Shown in pieces: positions 24,544 through 33,613 of a DNA stretch of 64,000 nucleotides. A model generated the notes under the pieces. The model made no database searches and had not been told where the DNA came from. It was given only the letters and a program-made list of their open reading frames with translations. The position numbers were made by a program, and so were the translations under genes. How positions within the stretch are numbered: position 1 is the stretch's first letter; every line of letters starts with the position of its first letter. Origin of the DNA: Muricauda sp. MAR_2010_75 (GTDB lineage Bacteria; Bacteroidota; Bacteroidia; Flavobacteriales; Flavobacteriaceae); contig NZ_JQNJ01000001.1 of assembly GCF_000745185.1 (NCBI RefSeq), forward strand, positions 3,826,501 through 3,890,500, read 5' to 3'.

Positions 24544-27429
24544 TACCGGGTGCAGGGCATCCCTCTCCGTGCCATCCTTTATTTGATGCCTACAACTTGT
24601 TCCATTGGAAGCAATCAATGTTTGCTCATCAGTTTTCTTCACCGCCGGGAACAATTTTAAACTTCCCACCTTCATACTGGTTTCATAATGTTCCTTCTCA
24701 TACCCAAAGGAACCCGCCATACCACAACAACCTGACGCAATTATGGTGACTTTGTAATTTTTGGGGAGATTCAATACATCAAAGGTTACCTTTTGATTGC
24801 TCAATGCCTTTTGGTGGCAGTGGTTATGCACTTTTACGGTACGTTCCTCTTCGGTAAAACTCCCGGGGGTAATATGACCTTCAGAAATCTCACGAGCCAA
24901 AAATTCCTCAATTAAAAAAGATTGGGAAGCTAATTTCGAAAGAAGTTGTGTATTATCATGAAGGCGCTGATACTCATCCCGGAATGAAAGTATAGCTGAA
25001 GGCTCCAACCCTACAATAGGAACATTTTTGTCCAAATACGGTGCTAATTTGGACATGTTCTTGGCCACCAATTTTTTTGCTTGTTTTAAAAATCCTTTGG
25101 AGAGATAGGTCCTTCCGCTTTCAGCATAAAACAGTTCCACATCATAGCCCAACTTGCTCAGGAGCTCAATAGCGTCTTTTCCAACCTCAACATCCAAGTA
25201 TTTGGTGAACTCATCCAGATACAGCACCACTTTCTTTTTGGAAAGGTCAGTGTTCTTCAGCTTGAATTTTTCCAAATGCTTTTCAAAGTTGAAGTTATAC
25301 ACTTTGGGGAAACTTCGCTCCGAAGCTACACCAGCAGTCTTTTTCAACATTCCGCTCAAGGTCTTGGAACCGTAAACCGCATTGGTCAACCCTGAAATTT
25401 TGCTTCCCAACGCATTCAGTTTGGTATTGTGGGCAAATAGTTTACTACGTAACGGATATCCATTGGATTCCTGATATTGATAGAGAAATTCCGCTTTTAA
25501 GGTAGCCACGTCCACATTACTGGGACATTCACTGGCGCATGCCTTGCAGCTCAAACATAGGTCAAAGACTTCCTTGAGTTCCTTCTGGTCAAACCGATTC
25601 GGCTTTTCCGATTGGGTCAAAAACTCCCGCAATGCATTGGCTCTACCACGAGTGGTATCTTTCTCATTCTTTGTGGCATGGTAGCTGGGGCACATGCCGC
25701 CAGACATCGTATGACTCTTTCTACAATCTCCACTTCCATTACATTTTTCAGCGGCTTTTAAAATGCCTTCACTGTCCGAGAAATCCATCAAGGTTTTCAC
25801 TTTGGGTTCTTCCCGATCTACTTCATAGCGCAACGATTCATCCATAGGAAACGCATCCACTATCTTCCCGGGGTTGAATATGTTGTTGGGGTCGAAAGCC
25901 TTTTTCACCCGTTTCAACAACTCGTAATTGGCTTCGCCAATCATTAATGGGATGAATTCGGCACGAACAATTCCATCGCCATGCTCTCCACTGAAACTTC
26001 CTTTGTATTTTTTGGTAAGCTTGGCCACATCCGTAGTGATCGAACGGAACAAGACCACATCTTCAGACTTTTTAAGGTTAAGGATAGGACGCAAATGCAG
26101 TTCCCCTGCTCCAGCGTGGGCATAATACACCGCTTGCTGGTCATATCCCTTCATGATTTGGGAAAACTCCCCGATAAAATCCTTTAAATCCTCCAACGCA
26201 ACGGCGGTATCCTCAATACAGGCCACCGCCTTTCGGTCACCTACCATATTACCCAAAAGACCCAGTCCTGCCTTACGCAATTCAATGGCCTTATTGATAT
26301 CATCTCCCATTAAAATGGGATTGGCATAACTCAATCCAGACTTCTCGATGGTCTTTAGCAAGGCCTGTAACTGCTTTTGAAGGTCCTCTCCGGTGTAGGC
26401 TTTCAATTCCAACATTAAAATTCCAGCGGGATCCCCGTCAACAAAAAAACGATTGGCCAACTGTGCCCTGTTATTTTTGGTGCAGTCCAAAATCACCTTG
26501 TCCATCATCTCGCAAGTATGCAGGTTATGTTGCATAACGGGTGCCACATCGCTCAAACAATCTTCCAAGGTTTTGTAATGCGTGGCCACCATAGCAGATA
26601 ACGGTGGCGGCAAATCATCCAATTGCAGGGTGATTTCAGTGGTAAACGCCAAAGTGCCTTCGCTACCAGACAGTAATTTGCAGAGGTTAAAATCCTCTTC
26701 ATCGTTTCCGAAAAGATTGTTCTTTAAAAGTTCGTCCACCGCATAGCCCGTATTCCTTCGGTGTATGCTGGGTTTTGGAAATTCGGCAAGTATGTTCTTT
26801 TGATTTTCTTGGTTTGAAAGCTCTTCTTCCAAGGATGCATAAATACTACCTTCCAAGGTGGCTTCCTGTTTTTTGGAATCGTAAGTTGCTTTGGAAATGG
26901 CCGAAAAAGTTGCTTCGCTGCCATCGGAAAGCACACATTTCATGGCAAGTACCTTATCCCGCGTAACCCCATATTGAATTGAAGTCGTTCCCGAGGAATT
27001 GTTACCCACCATACCCCCTATCATACATCGGTTGGATGTTGAGGTGTTGGGACCGAAAAAAAGACCGAACGGTTTTAAATATTGATTCAACTCATCCCGT
27101 ACAACACCGGGTTGCACTTTTATCTGCTTTTTTTCTTTGTCCAATTCCAAAATTTGGGTGAAATGCCTAGATACATCCACCACAATACCATCGCCAACGC
27201 ACTGTCCGGCCAAAGAGGTCCCTGCCGTTCTGGGAATAAGTCCTACTGTGTTGGTATTGGCAAAGCGAATCAATGCCTTAAGATCATCACCGTTTTTGGG
27301 ATAAGCCACGGCCAAAGGTGTCTTGCGGTACACTGAAGCATCAGTGGCATACAGGGCTCTACTAAGGTCATCAATCAATAGTTCTCCCTGCAGTTCTTCA
27401 GAAAGGGCTTTTAACAAATTTTTATTCAA
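24514..27429 (-). CDS. FAD-linked oxidase fused to Fe-S/CCG domain (D-lactate/2-hydroxyacid dehydrogenase type)
   Basis: 971 aa. N-terminal FAD-binding domain of the PCMH type (PRTAGTSLAGQCVGDGIVVDVS; MVGNNSSGTTSIQYG), then the FAD-oxidase C domain (SGEHGDGIVRAEF), two Cys clusters (CNGSGDCRKSHTMSGGMCPS and CLSCKACASECPS) and a C-terminal CCG domain (HNHCHQKALS; ASGCCGMAGSFGYE). This GlcD-GlcF-type fusion oxidises D-lactate or another 2-hydroxyacid and passes electrons to quinone at the membrane. Start is TTG at 27429, with no ATG in reach. Complete, usual length for the fused form. Substrate is not certain. Confidence 0.9.
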   Translation of the reverse strand: MNKNLLKALSEELQGELLIDDLSRALYATDASVYRKTPLAVAYPKNGDDLKALIRFANTNTVGLIPRTAGTSLAGQCVGDGIVVDVSRHFTQILELDKEKKQIKVQPGVVRDELNQYLKPFGLFFGPNTSTSNRCMIGGMVGNNSSGTTSIQYGVTRDKVLAMKCVLSDGSEATFSAISKATYDSKKQEATLEGSIYASLEEELSNQENQKNILAEFPKPSIHRRNTGYAVDELLKNNLFGNDEEDFNLCKLLSGSEGTLAFTTEITLQLDDLPPPLSAMVATHYKTLEDCLSDVAPVMQHNLHTCEMMDKVILDCTKNNRAQLANRFFVDGDPAGILMLELKAYTGEDLQKQLQALLKTIEKSGLSYANPILMGDDINKAIELRKAGLGLLGNMVGDRKAVACIEDTAVALEDLKDFIGEFSQIMKGYDQQAVYYAHAGAGELHLRPILNLKKSEDVVLFRSITTDVAKLTKKYKGSFSGEHGDGIVRAEFIPLMIGEANYELLKRVKKAFDPNNIFNPGKIVDAFPMDESLRYEVDREEPKVKTLMDFSDSEGILKAAEKCNGSGDCRKSHTMSGGMCPSYHATKNEKDTTRGRANALREFLTQSEKPNRFDQKELKEVFDLCLSCKACASECPSNVDVATLKAEFLYQYQESNGYPLRSKLFAHNTKLNALGSKISGLTNAVYGSKTLSGMLKKTAGVASERSFPKVYNFNFEKHLEKFKLKNTDLSKKKVVLYLDEFTKYLDVEVGKDAIELLSKLGYDVELFYAESGRTYLSKGFLKQAKKLVAKNMSKLAPYLDKNVPIVGLEPSAILSFRDEYQRLHDNTQLLSKLASQSFLIEEFLAREISEGHITPGSFTEEERTVKVHNHCHQKALSNQKVTFDVLNLPKNYKVTIIASGCCGMAGSFGYEKEHYETSMKVGSLKLFPAVKKTDEQTLIASNGTSCRHQIKDGTERDALHPVSILRKALIV

Positions 27430-27518
27430 TGTGGAATAATTTTTACCTTCAAAAAAAGTTTATATGCTCTAGAAGATGTACAAAACTATCTCTAATTTTT
27501 AACTTAACGAGTAAACTT

Positions 27519-28019
27519 ATGAAGATTACCACATTATTTGCTGCGCTTTTTTTGTTTGCAACAGCCTCCGTTAGTGCGCAGGAGATTTCAGAACATGCTC
27601 TTGGTCTCCGTTTGGGCGACAGTGATGGGTTTGGGGCCGAAATTTCCTATCAGAAATCCATAGGGAGGTATAACCGAGCTGAATTTGACCTTGGCTGGCG
27701 GGATAGCAGGTATTTTGATGCCTTTAAACTTACTGGCATTTACCAATGGGTGCACCAGTTGGATGGCAACTTTAATTGGTTCTATGGCGTAGGTGGTGGA
27801 TTGGGAAGCGTTGATTTTGACCACCCCGACCCAGTCATTGATGATGATTATGACGGTCTCTTCGTCTTTGCTGCCGGGGATATTGGTGTGGAATACAACT
27901 TTGATATTCCCCTACTCCTTTCCTTGGATTTTAGACCCGAAATTGGACTGGTGGGCTATGACGGATTTGACAATGATTTTGACTTTGATATTGCCTTAGG
28001 AATACGATATCAATTCTAA
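27519..28019 (+). CDS. Outer-membrane beta-barrel protein
   Basis: 166 aa from ATG 27519. A signal peptide (LFATASVSAQ) is followed by alternating strands with aromatic girdles and a C-terminal strand ending ALGIRYQF, typical of an eight-stranded barrel. An Asp-rich periplasmic or surface loop (DPVIDDDYDGL) and FDNDFDFDI are notable and may bind cations. A longer frame from 27429 exists but lacks a signal and is rejected. A strong terminator follows. Function unknown. Confidence 0.8.
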   Translation: MKITTLFAALFLFATASVSAQEISEHALGLRLGDSDGFGAEISYQKSIGRYNRAEFDLGWRDSRYFDAFKLTGIYQWVHQLDGNFNWFYGVGGGLGSVDFDHPDPVIDDDYDGLFVFAAGDIGVEYNFDIPLLLSLDFRPEIGLVGYDGFDNDFDFDIALGIRYQF

Positions 28020-28041
28020 AAAACAAGCTTATAAAGATCCA

Positions 28042-28074
28042 CCCTTGGCCTTTCATTAGGTCAAGGGTTTTTTT
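28042..28074 (+). terminator. Rho-independent terminator after the beta-barrel gene
   Basis: Stem CCCTTGGCCT / AGGTCAAGGG (one G-T pair), 6-base loop, followed by seven T. Confidence 0.85.
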
Positions 28075-28117
28075 ATGCAATAAGTTATGAATACCTTAGC
28101 AGCTTAAATAACATGAA

Positions 28118-29233
28118 ATGAAAAAAGTATTTGCAATTGTGCTGGGGGTTGTATTCTTGGCATCATGTGGTTCTAAATCTGATGGATATACATTAAATGG
28201 TACGGTTGATGGCGAAATGGACAATGGTACTTTGATATACCTAAAAACTACAGATTCCATTAACCAATTGGTAGATATTGATACCACCACCATTGAAAAT
28301 GGGGTTTTTAGTTTCAAAGGGTCTCAAGCAGAACCCAAACTGCATTACATTTTTATGGAATCCAATAGAGGGAATATCCCTTTCATTCTTGAAAATGGTG
28401 AGATAGATATCGAGTTCCAGAAGGATAGTATGAACTATGCCAAGCTCAAGGGAACACCTCAAAACGATTTTTTTATGGAATTCTTGGATGAGTCAAGAGT
28501 ACTTTCCGAGCGCGCCATGTCCATGCAAAATGATATGAGGGCTGCCGCTCAACAAAGAGACACGGCAACGGTGAATGCATTGCGGGAAGAGTTTATTGAA
28601 TTTCAAGAGGAAGCCAAAAACTTTAATGTTGATTTTGCCAAGAACCATCCCGATGCCATGATTTCTGTATTGATCATTGGCAATCTTATGATGAGCAAAG
28701 CCATCCCTCAAGATGAAATTAAAGCATTGTTTGAAGGTCTTTCCCCTGAAATGAAGGCCACCAAGCCCGCCATGGAACTAAAGGAGCGCTTGGATAACAT
28801 GAAATCTACGGAAATTGGTGCGGTGGCACCAGATTTTTCGGCCCCTACTCCCAGTGGTGAGACCTTGGCCTTGAGCGAGGTAACCCAAAAAGGCAAACTC
28901 ACCTTGGTCGACTTTTGGGCTGCTTGGTGCCGACCATGCCGTATGGAAAATCCCAACATAGTTTCTGTTTACAACAAATACAAGGACAAGGGATTTAACG
29001 TACTTGGGGTTTCCTTGGATACTCGCGCAGAGGATTGGAAAGGGGCCATTGAGGCCGACGGATTGGCTTGGAACCATATCTCCAACCTAAAGCGCTTTCA
29101 GGACCCTATTGCAGAATTGTATAATGTTGATGCCATACCTGCAGCTTTTCTCTTGGATGAAAACGGTGTTATAGTGGCAAGGGACTTGCGTGGATCCGCT
29201 TTGGAAGAAAAAGTGGCAGAACTTCTCAATTAA
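28118..29233 (+). CDS. TlpA-type thioredoxin lipoprotein with DUF4369 domain
   Basis: 371 aa. Lipoprotein signal VFLASC (Cys17); residues about 22-115 are the beta-rich DUF4369 domain (YTLNGTVDGEMDNGTLIYLK), a helical linker follows, and the C-terminal thioredoxin/AhpC-TSA domain carries WC271-R-P-C274. TlpA-like proteins reduce disulfides in the periplasm, for example during cytochrome c maturation; the partner here is not apparent. The cis-Pro motif appears as DAIPAAFLLDENG. Monocistronic, between two strong terminators. Confidence 0.92.
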   Translation: MKKVFAIVLGVVFLASCGSKSDGYTLNGTVDGEMDNGTLIYLKTTDSINQLVDIDTTTIENGVFSFKGSQAEPKLHYIFMESNRGNIPFILENGEIDIEFQKDSMNYAKLKGTPQNDFFMEFLDESRVLSERAMSMQNDMRAAAQQRDTATVNALREEFIEFQEEAKNFNVDFAKNHPDAMISVLIIGNLMMSKAIPQDEIKALFEGLSPEMKATKPAMELKERLDNMKSTEIGAVAPDFSAPTPSGETLALSEVTQKGKLTLVDFWAAWCRPCRMENPNIVSVYNKYKDKGFNVLGVSLDTRAEDWKGAIEADGLAWNHISNLKRFQDPIAELYNVDAIPAAFLLDENGVIVARDLRGSALEEKVAELLN

Positions 29234-29258
29234 GAAGAAATAAATTCAAATTTAGATG

Positions 29259-29287
29259 AAGGTTCAAGGTTTTCTTGAACCTTTTTT
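29259..29287. terminator. Bidirectional terminator between convergent genes
   Basis: Perfect 10-bp stem AAGGTTCAAG / CTTGAACCTT with a 5-base loop, T-run on the plus strand; it ends six bases before the stop of the rhomboid gene and may serve both. Confidence 0.85.
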
Positions 29288-29292
29288 ATGGG

Positions 29293-29943
29293 TCATATTT
29301 TGCCCATCTTCTCCAAAACAAACAAAATCACAATCGGGATGGCCAACAGAACCACAATAAAAGTATCTGTTGCAAACAATTCTGGTTTAAACAGTAAAGT
29401 GGTGGCATAACCGCCAATGGCACCACCAAAATGGGCGGTATGGCCAATATTGCCCAGTCTACTTTTCATCCCGTAGATGGAATAGAGCAAATAAGCGATC
29501 CCCAGCACGTATGCCGGCAATGGTATGGGAATGAACATAATGCCTAACTGCATATCAGGATTCAATAAAATGGCGGCATATAAAATTCCCGTCACGGCGC
29601 CACTGGCGCCAACCGCACTGTAATATGGTTCATTCTTATGAAAAAACATAGCTAGCAAGCTTCCTGCAATAAGGCTAATAAAGTAAATGATCAAAAACTT
29701 TCCTGGGCCAAACCAATTGATGACCACATTGGCAAAAAAATATAGGGTGAACATGTTGAAGAACAAATGGGAAATATCAACATGCAAAAATCCAGACGTA
29801 ACGGTTCTTTCCCGTTGTCCGGCTTGTATTGCCCCAATGCTGAACTTATATCGGTCGAAAAAAGTGGCATCACTAAAGCCCCGTAGTGACACAATTACGT
29901 TGGCGGCTATAATGCCGATAGTTGCTATATGCAAATTGAACAT
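29293..29943 (-). CDS. Rhomboid family intramembrane serine protease
   Basis: 216 aa with six membrane helices. The catalytic dyad is visible: Ser114 in GASGAVTG (helix 4) and His171 in GHTAHFGG (helix 6); the helix 2 pattern H54-x4-H59-x3-N63 (FLHVDISHLFFN) of rhomboids is also intact, so the enzyme should be active. It cleaves membrane-spanning substrates; none can be named. It is transcribed divergently from the lipid A acyltransferase gene from a shared 18-bp palindromic promoter. Confidence 0.93.
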   Translation of the reverse strand: MFNLHIATIGIIAANVIVSLRGFSDATFFDRYKFSIGAIQAGQRERTVTSGFLHVDISHLFFNMFTLYFFANVVINWFGPGKFLIIYFISLIAGSLLAMFFHKNEPYYSAVGASGAVTGILYAAILLNPDMQLGIMFIPIPLPAYVLGIAYLLYSIYGMKSRLGNIGHTAHFGGAIGGYATTLLFKPELFATDTFIVVLLAIPIVILFVLEKMGKI

Positions 29944-29962
29944 GATTGTACAGGTTTGGATT

Positions 29963-29980
29963 CAAATATAGCTATATTTG
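29963..29980. promoter_or_regulatory. Palindromic divergent promoter (two -7 boxes)
   Basis: CAAATATAGCTATATTTG is a perfect 18-bp palindrome made of two back-to-back TATATTTG boxes: 29973-29980 on the plus strand, 15 bases before the acyltransferase ATG, and 29970-29963 on the minus strand, 19 bases before the rhomboid ATG. Two polymerases cannot occupy it at once. Confidence 0.65.
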
Positions 29981-29995
29981 CACACAAGAATCGTT

Positions 29996-30889
29996 ATGCA
30001 GCTGGCCGTATTTATCCTTGCTTACCCATTGCTCTGGTTGGTTTCCAGACTCCCTTTTAAACTTATTTACCTTCTTTCGGATGGAATTTATGGGCTATTG
30101 TACTATGTTATAGGCTATCGCAAAAAAGTAGTCCGCGAAAATCTGGCCTTGGTATTTCCTGAGAAATCGGAAAAGGAACGACTTCAAATCGAAAAAAAAT
30201 TCTTTCACCACATGTGTGATATGTTCATGGAAATGATCAAGACCATGGGTATCAGCAAAAAAGAAATCCAAAAACGATTTACCGTAACAAACATGTCGTT
30301 ATTGAACGATCTTGAAGAAAAGGGAATCAACACCATGCTCATGCTCCCCCATTACGCAAGCTGGGAATGGGTCTTGTCATTAAACCTCCAAATAAAATCC
30401 AAAGGCTATGGTATCTATCAAAAAATACAGAACAAGTATTTTGATAGATTGGTTCGACAAATCAGAGGCAAGTTCAATACTACTTTGATTTCCACCAAGG
30501 AATCCAAAAAAATTCTAAAAGCAGCAAAAGAGAGCAATGAGTTGCTAATGGTGGGCATTATCAGCGATCAATCACCCATGGTTATAAGAGCAAAATATTG
30601 GACAGAATTTATGGGAATAGTAGTGCCTGTTCATGTGGGGGGCGAGGAAATCTGCAAAGCAAATGGCATTGTTCCTGTCTACCTAAAAGTTTGTAAAAAG
30701 AAAAGGGGCTATTATGAAGGGACTTTTAAAATAATTACCGAGAACCCAACAGAAGTCGAAAATTATAAGATTACCGATGCTTTTTTAAGGGAAACTGAAA
30801 AATCTATCCGTGAAGCTCCCGAGTATTATTTTTGGACCCACAAAAGATGGAAGCACCGTGACAAAGCTCCTGAAGTTCTCCAACAATAA
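29996..30889 (+). CDS. Lipid A biosynthesis acyltransferase (HtrB/LpxL family)
   Basis: 297 aa from ATG 29996; the apparent TTG at 29978 is part of the -7 box. One N-terminal membrane helix (LAVFILAYPLLWLVSRLP), then the LPLAT domain with the HX4E catalytic motif H119-YASW-E124, and the later SDQSP and GGEEICKANGIVPVYL regions. The family adds a secondary acyl chain to the lipid A precursor at the inner membrane. Its divergent partner is a rhomboid protease. Complete, with normal length. Confidence 0.9.
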   Translation: MQLAVFILAYPLLWLVSRLPFKLIYLLSDGIYGLLYYVIGYRKKVVRENLALVFPEKSEKERLQIEKKFFHHMCDMFMEMIKTMGISKKEIQKRFTVTNMSLLNDLEEKGINTMLMLPHYASWEWVLSLNLQIKSKGYGIYQKIQNKYFDRLVRQIRGKFNTTLISTKESKKILKAAKESNELLMVGIISDQSPMVIRAKYWTEFMGIVVPVHVGGEEICKANGIVPVYLKVCKKKRGYYEGTFKIITENPTEVENYKITDAFLRETEKSIREAPEYYFWTHKRWKHRDKAPEVLQQ

Positions 30890-31000
30890 GTTATGAATGA
30901 GCCAAATGGATACTAATGGGTTAAAAATCCTATACTTTTCTTAAAAACCAGTGAAGGTTCAAGATTGTTTCATACATTAATCGAAATCAATCAATCAAAA

Positions 31001-31540
31001 ATGAGACAGTTATCAACCCTTGTACTCCTGTGCTGTTTTGCACTGTCCTTTGGGCAACGTCCTGCAAAACAAATTTCAAACGAAACTTTAGAAACCATTA
31101 AAAAGGATGTTTGGATACCCTTTATGGAAGCTTATGACCAATCCGATTCGCAAAAATTAAAGTCCATTCACTCCAAAGACATAGTTAGGGTGACCCAGGA
31201 CCAAAATCTAATTGAGACTGGGGAAAGTTACTTAACGAACTTTGGCCAATTTGTGGAATCCGTGAAAGCACAAGGAAATCAACTCGGAATCGCTTTTGCC
31301 ATTCTGTCCACCGCCATGGACGAAAGTGGTGAACTTGCCTACCAAACCGGATATTATCGGTTCAGCTCTAAACGCGGAACAGACGAAGACTTTGTGGTAA
31401 GAGGCTACGGAATATTCAGCGTTGGGCTCAAAAAAGAGAATGGTTCATGGAAAATATGGCTCGATTCAGACAAGCATATTGACCTTCCCCACGAAGAATT
31501 CAATGCCCAAGAAATTGTGTATGAATTGGAGGAATCTTAA
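31001..31540 (+). CDS. Secreted SnoaL-like/NTF2-fold protein
   Basis: 179 aa from ATG 31001 (MRQLSTLVLLCCFALSFGQ), a clear signal peptide; a longer frame from 30965 is unlikely. The mature part has the NTF2 pattern: KKDVWIPFMEAYDQSDSQKLKSIHSKDIVRV, a middle TNFGQFVESV, and the closing strands RGYGIFSVGLKKENGSWKIWLDSD. Ligand or reaction unknown. Its TAA overlaps the TAA of the convergent glmM gene by 2 bases. Confidence 0.75.
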   Translation: MRQLSTLVLLCCFALSFGQRPAKQISNETLETIKKDVWIPFMEAYDQSDSQKLKSIHSKDIVRVTQDQNLIETGESYLTNFGQFVESVKAQGNQLGIAFAILSTAMDESGELAYQTGYYRFSSKRGTDEDFVVRGYGIFSVGLKKENGSWKIWLDSDKHIDLPHEEFNAQEIVYELEES

Positions 31541-32928
31541 TTGATTCCAGCCACCTCCTTAATTTCACCAATGATTCGGTCTGCTAGCCGATCTGCTGCT
31601 TCCTGTGATTTGGCTTCGGTATAAATCCGGATGATGGGCTCGGTATTGGACTTGCGTAAGTGCACCCAGTTTTCAGGGAAATCAACTTTTACACCATCAA
31701 TGGTCGAAACTTGCTCATCTTTGTATTTGGTATGCATGGCTTCCAATAAGGCGTCCACATTTAACTCCCGAGTCAGCTCAATCTTCTTTTTGCTCATAAA
31801 ATAGCTTGGGTAACTGGCTCGAAGCTCCGCTACAGTTCCACCTCGCTCCGCCATCAACATGAGAAACAAGGCCGTTCCCACCAAGGCATCCCGGCCATAA
31901 TGGCTTTCAGGATAAATAATACCTCCATTACCTTCCCCACCAATAATGGCATTGTTGGCCTTCATTTTGGCAACGACATTCACTTCGCCAACGGCAGCCG
32001 CTTCATAAGTGCCACCATGTTTTTCGGTGATATCCCGCAATGCACGTGATGAAGACAAATTGGAAACGGTATTTCCCTTAGTTTTACTCAATACGTAATC
32101 GGCACAAGCCACAAGTGTATATTCTTCGCCAAACATTTCCCCATCATTGCTGATAAACGCCAAACGGTCTACATCGGGGTCGACCACAATACCAAAATCA
32201 GCCTTTTCCTCCACTACTTTTTTGCATATATCCCCTAAGTGCTCTTTTAAAGGCTCTGGATTATGTGGAAAATGACCCGTAGGGTCACAGTACATTTTAA
32301 TGACTTCGACTCCTAATTCTTCCAATAATTTTGGGATAGCGATACCCCCAGTGGAATTCACTCCATCCACAACTACCTTGAAACCGGCTTTTTTGATGAC
32401 CTCTGCATCCACTAAAGACAGTTCCAGAACTTCATCCACATGGATGTCCATGTACGAATCGTTCTTGGTGATTTCTCCCAAATCATCCACTTCTGCAAAC
32501 TCAAAATCTTCTTTTTCAGCCAAAGCTAAAATCTTAGCTCCTTGTTCTGCATCCAAAAATTCGCCCTTCTCGTTCAACAATTTAAGCGCGTTCCACTGCT
32601 TTGGGTTATGACTCGCCGTTAAAATAATGCCGCCATCAGCCTTTTCCAAAGGCACCGCAATTTCAACCGTTGGCGTGGTGGACAATCCTAGGTCAATCAC
32701 GTCAATTCCAAGGCCCACCAAGGTAGAAACCACCAAATTTTGAATCATCTCACCCGAAAGTCGGGCATCACGACCAATAACCACAGTTAGTTTATCCTTG
32801 TTGGCATACGATTTTAACCAAGTTCCGTAGGATGCTGCAAATTTAACCGCATCCAGTGGGGTAAGATTATTGTTGGTTTTGCCTCCTATGGTTCCTCGTA
32901 TTCCAGAAATTGATTTGATCAGTGTCAT
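31537..32928 (-). CDS. glmM: Phosphoglucosamine mutase
   Basis: 463 aa phosphohexomutase. The phosphoserine loop is TAS106HNP, the metal site DPDVDRLAF, the sugar loop EGNGGIIYP and the phosphate-binding loop RKSNTEPIIRIY at the C-terminus. The order and length fit GlmM, which makes glucosamine-1-phosphate for peptidoglycan and lipid A; a phosphomannomutase/phosphoglucomutase role is the alternative, since Bacteroidota GlmM proteins diverge. It is divergent from the acpH-like gene, with its own -7 box at 32950-32957. Confidence 0.87.
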   Translation of the reverse strand: MTLIKSISGIRGTIGGKTNNNLTPLDAVKFAASYGTWLKSYANKDKLTVVIGRDARLSGEMIQNLVVSTLVGLGIDVIDLGLSTTPTVEIAVPLEKADGGIILTASHNPKQWNALKLLNEKGEFLDAEQGAKILALAEKEDFEFAEVDDLGEITKNDSYMDIHVDEVLELSLVDAEVIKKAGFKVVVDGVNSTGGIAIPKLLEELGVEVIKMYCDPTGHFPHNPEPLKEHLGDICKKVVEEKADFGIVVDPDVDRLAFISNDGEMFGEEYTLVACADYVLSKTKGNTVSNLSSSRALRDITEKHGGTYEAAAVGEVNVVAKMKANNAIIGGEGNGGIIYPESHYGRDALVGTALFLMLMAERGGTVAELRASYPSYFMSKKKIELTRELNVDALLEAMHTKYKDEQVSTIDGVKVDFPENWVHLRKSNTEPIIRIYTEAKSQEAADRLADRIIGEIKEVAGIN

Positions 32929-32949
32929 AAATTGTTAAAAAAGTTTTTG

Positions 32950-32957
32950 CAAATATA
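32950..32957 (-). promoter_or_regulatory. -7 promoter box TATATTTG for glmM
   Basis: Minus-strand TATATTTG, 21 bases before the ATG at 32928. The predicted start near 32943 leaves about 15 bases of leader. Confidence 0.55.
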
Positions 32958-33019
32958 GTTGGGCATTCCCTAATCCAAGTTTTGAATTTGTAAATTTCGT
33001 CAGAAAAGGAAAAGTCCCG

Positions 33020-33613
33020 ATGAACTTCTTGGCACATATTTATCTGTCGTTTGACGACAAGGAAATTACTTTGGGAAACTTTTTTGCCGATCATATCCGA
33101 GGTAACAAGTACAAGCACTACCCAGAAAGAATCCAAAAAGGTATCATTTTACATCGGGAAATTGACACCTTCACGGATTCCCACCCCATTGCCAAACAAA
33201 GTAGCAAGCGGCTCCATAAAAATTACAGTCATTACAGCCGGGTAATAGTGGACATTTTTTACGATCATTTTTTGGCCAAAAATTGGAATGATTACTCTCC
33301 GGTGCTCCTTGCCGAGTATGTGGAGAATTTTTATGATCTGTTGGAGGATAATTACGAAATACTTCCACTGGGTACCAAACGGTTGATGCCGTATATGATT
33401 ACTGATAACTGGTTGCTCAACTATGCCAACCTTGCTGGCATAGATCGGGTTCTCAACGGGATGAACCGAAGGACGAAGAACAAATCCAGAATGAATTTCG
33501 CCATCATGGACCTAGAAGAACACTATACTGATTTTGAAAATGAGTTCACCGCTTTTTTTGAAGAATTGATTACCTTTTCCCGGCAAAAATTTATTTCTCT
33601 ATGCGAAGACTGA
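33020..33613 (+). CDS. Acyl carrier protein phosphodiesterase (AcpH, DUF479)
   Basis: 197 aa. N-terminus MNFLAHIYLSFDDKEITLGNFFADHIRG and GIILHREIDTFTDSHP carry the conserved His and Asp residues of the HD-related AcpH family, which removes 4'-phosphopantetheine from acyl carrier protein; RVIVDIFYDHFLAKNW is a third family block. The 3' end overlaps the gamma-glutamyltransferase start by 13 bp, so the two are probably translated together. Confidence 0.87.
   Translation: MNFLAHIYLSFDDKEITLGNFFADHIRGNKYKHYPERIQKGIILHREIDTFTDSHPIAKQSSKRLHKNYSHYSRVIVDIFYDHFLAKNWNDYSPVLLAEYVENFYDLLEDNYEILPLGTKRLMPYMITDNWLLNYANLAGIDRVLNGMNRRTKNKSRMNFAIMDLEEHYTDFENEFTAFFEELITFSRQKFISLCED

Noticed and set aside
27429..27518. 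N-terminal extension of the beta-barrel protein from 27429
   Set aside because: It would bury the signal peptide about 30 residues inside the protein and overlap the dehydrogenase start.
29978..29995. TTG 29978 as start of the acyltransferase
   Set aside because: It lies in the -7 box; the ATG at 29996 gives the normal N-terminus.
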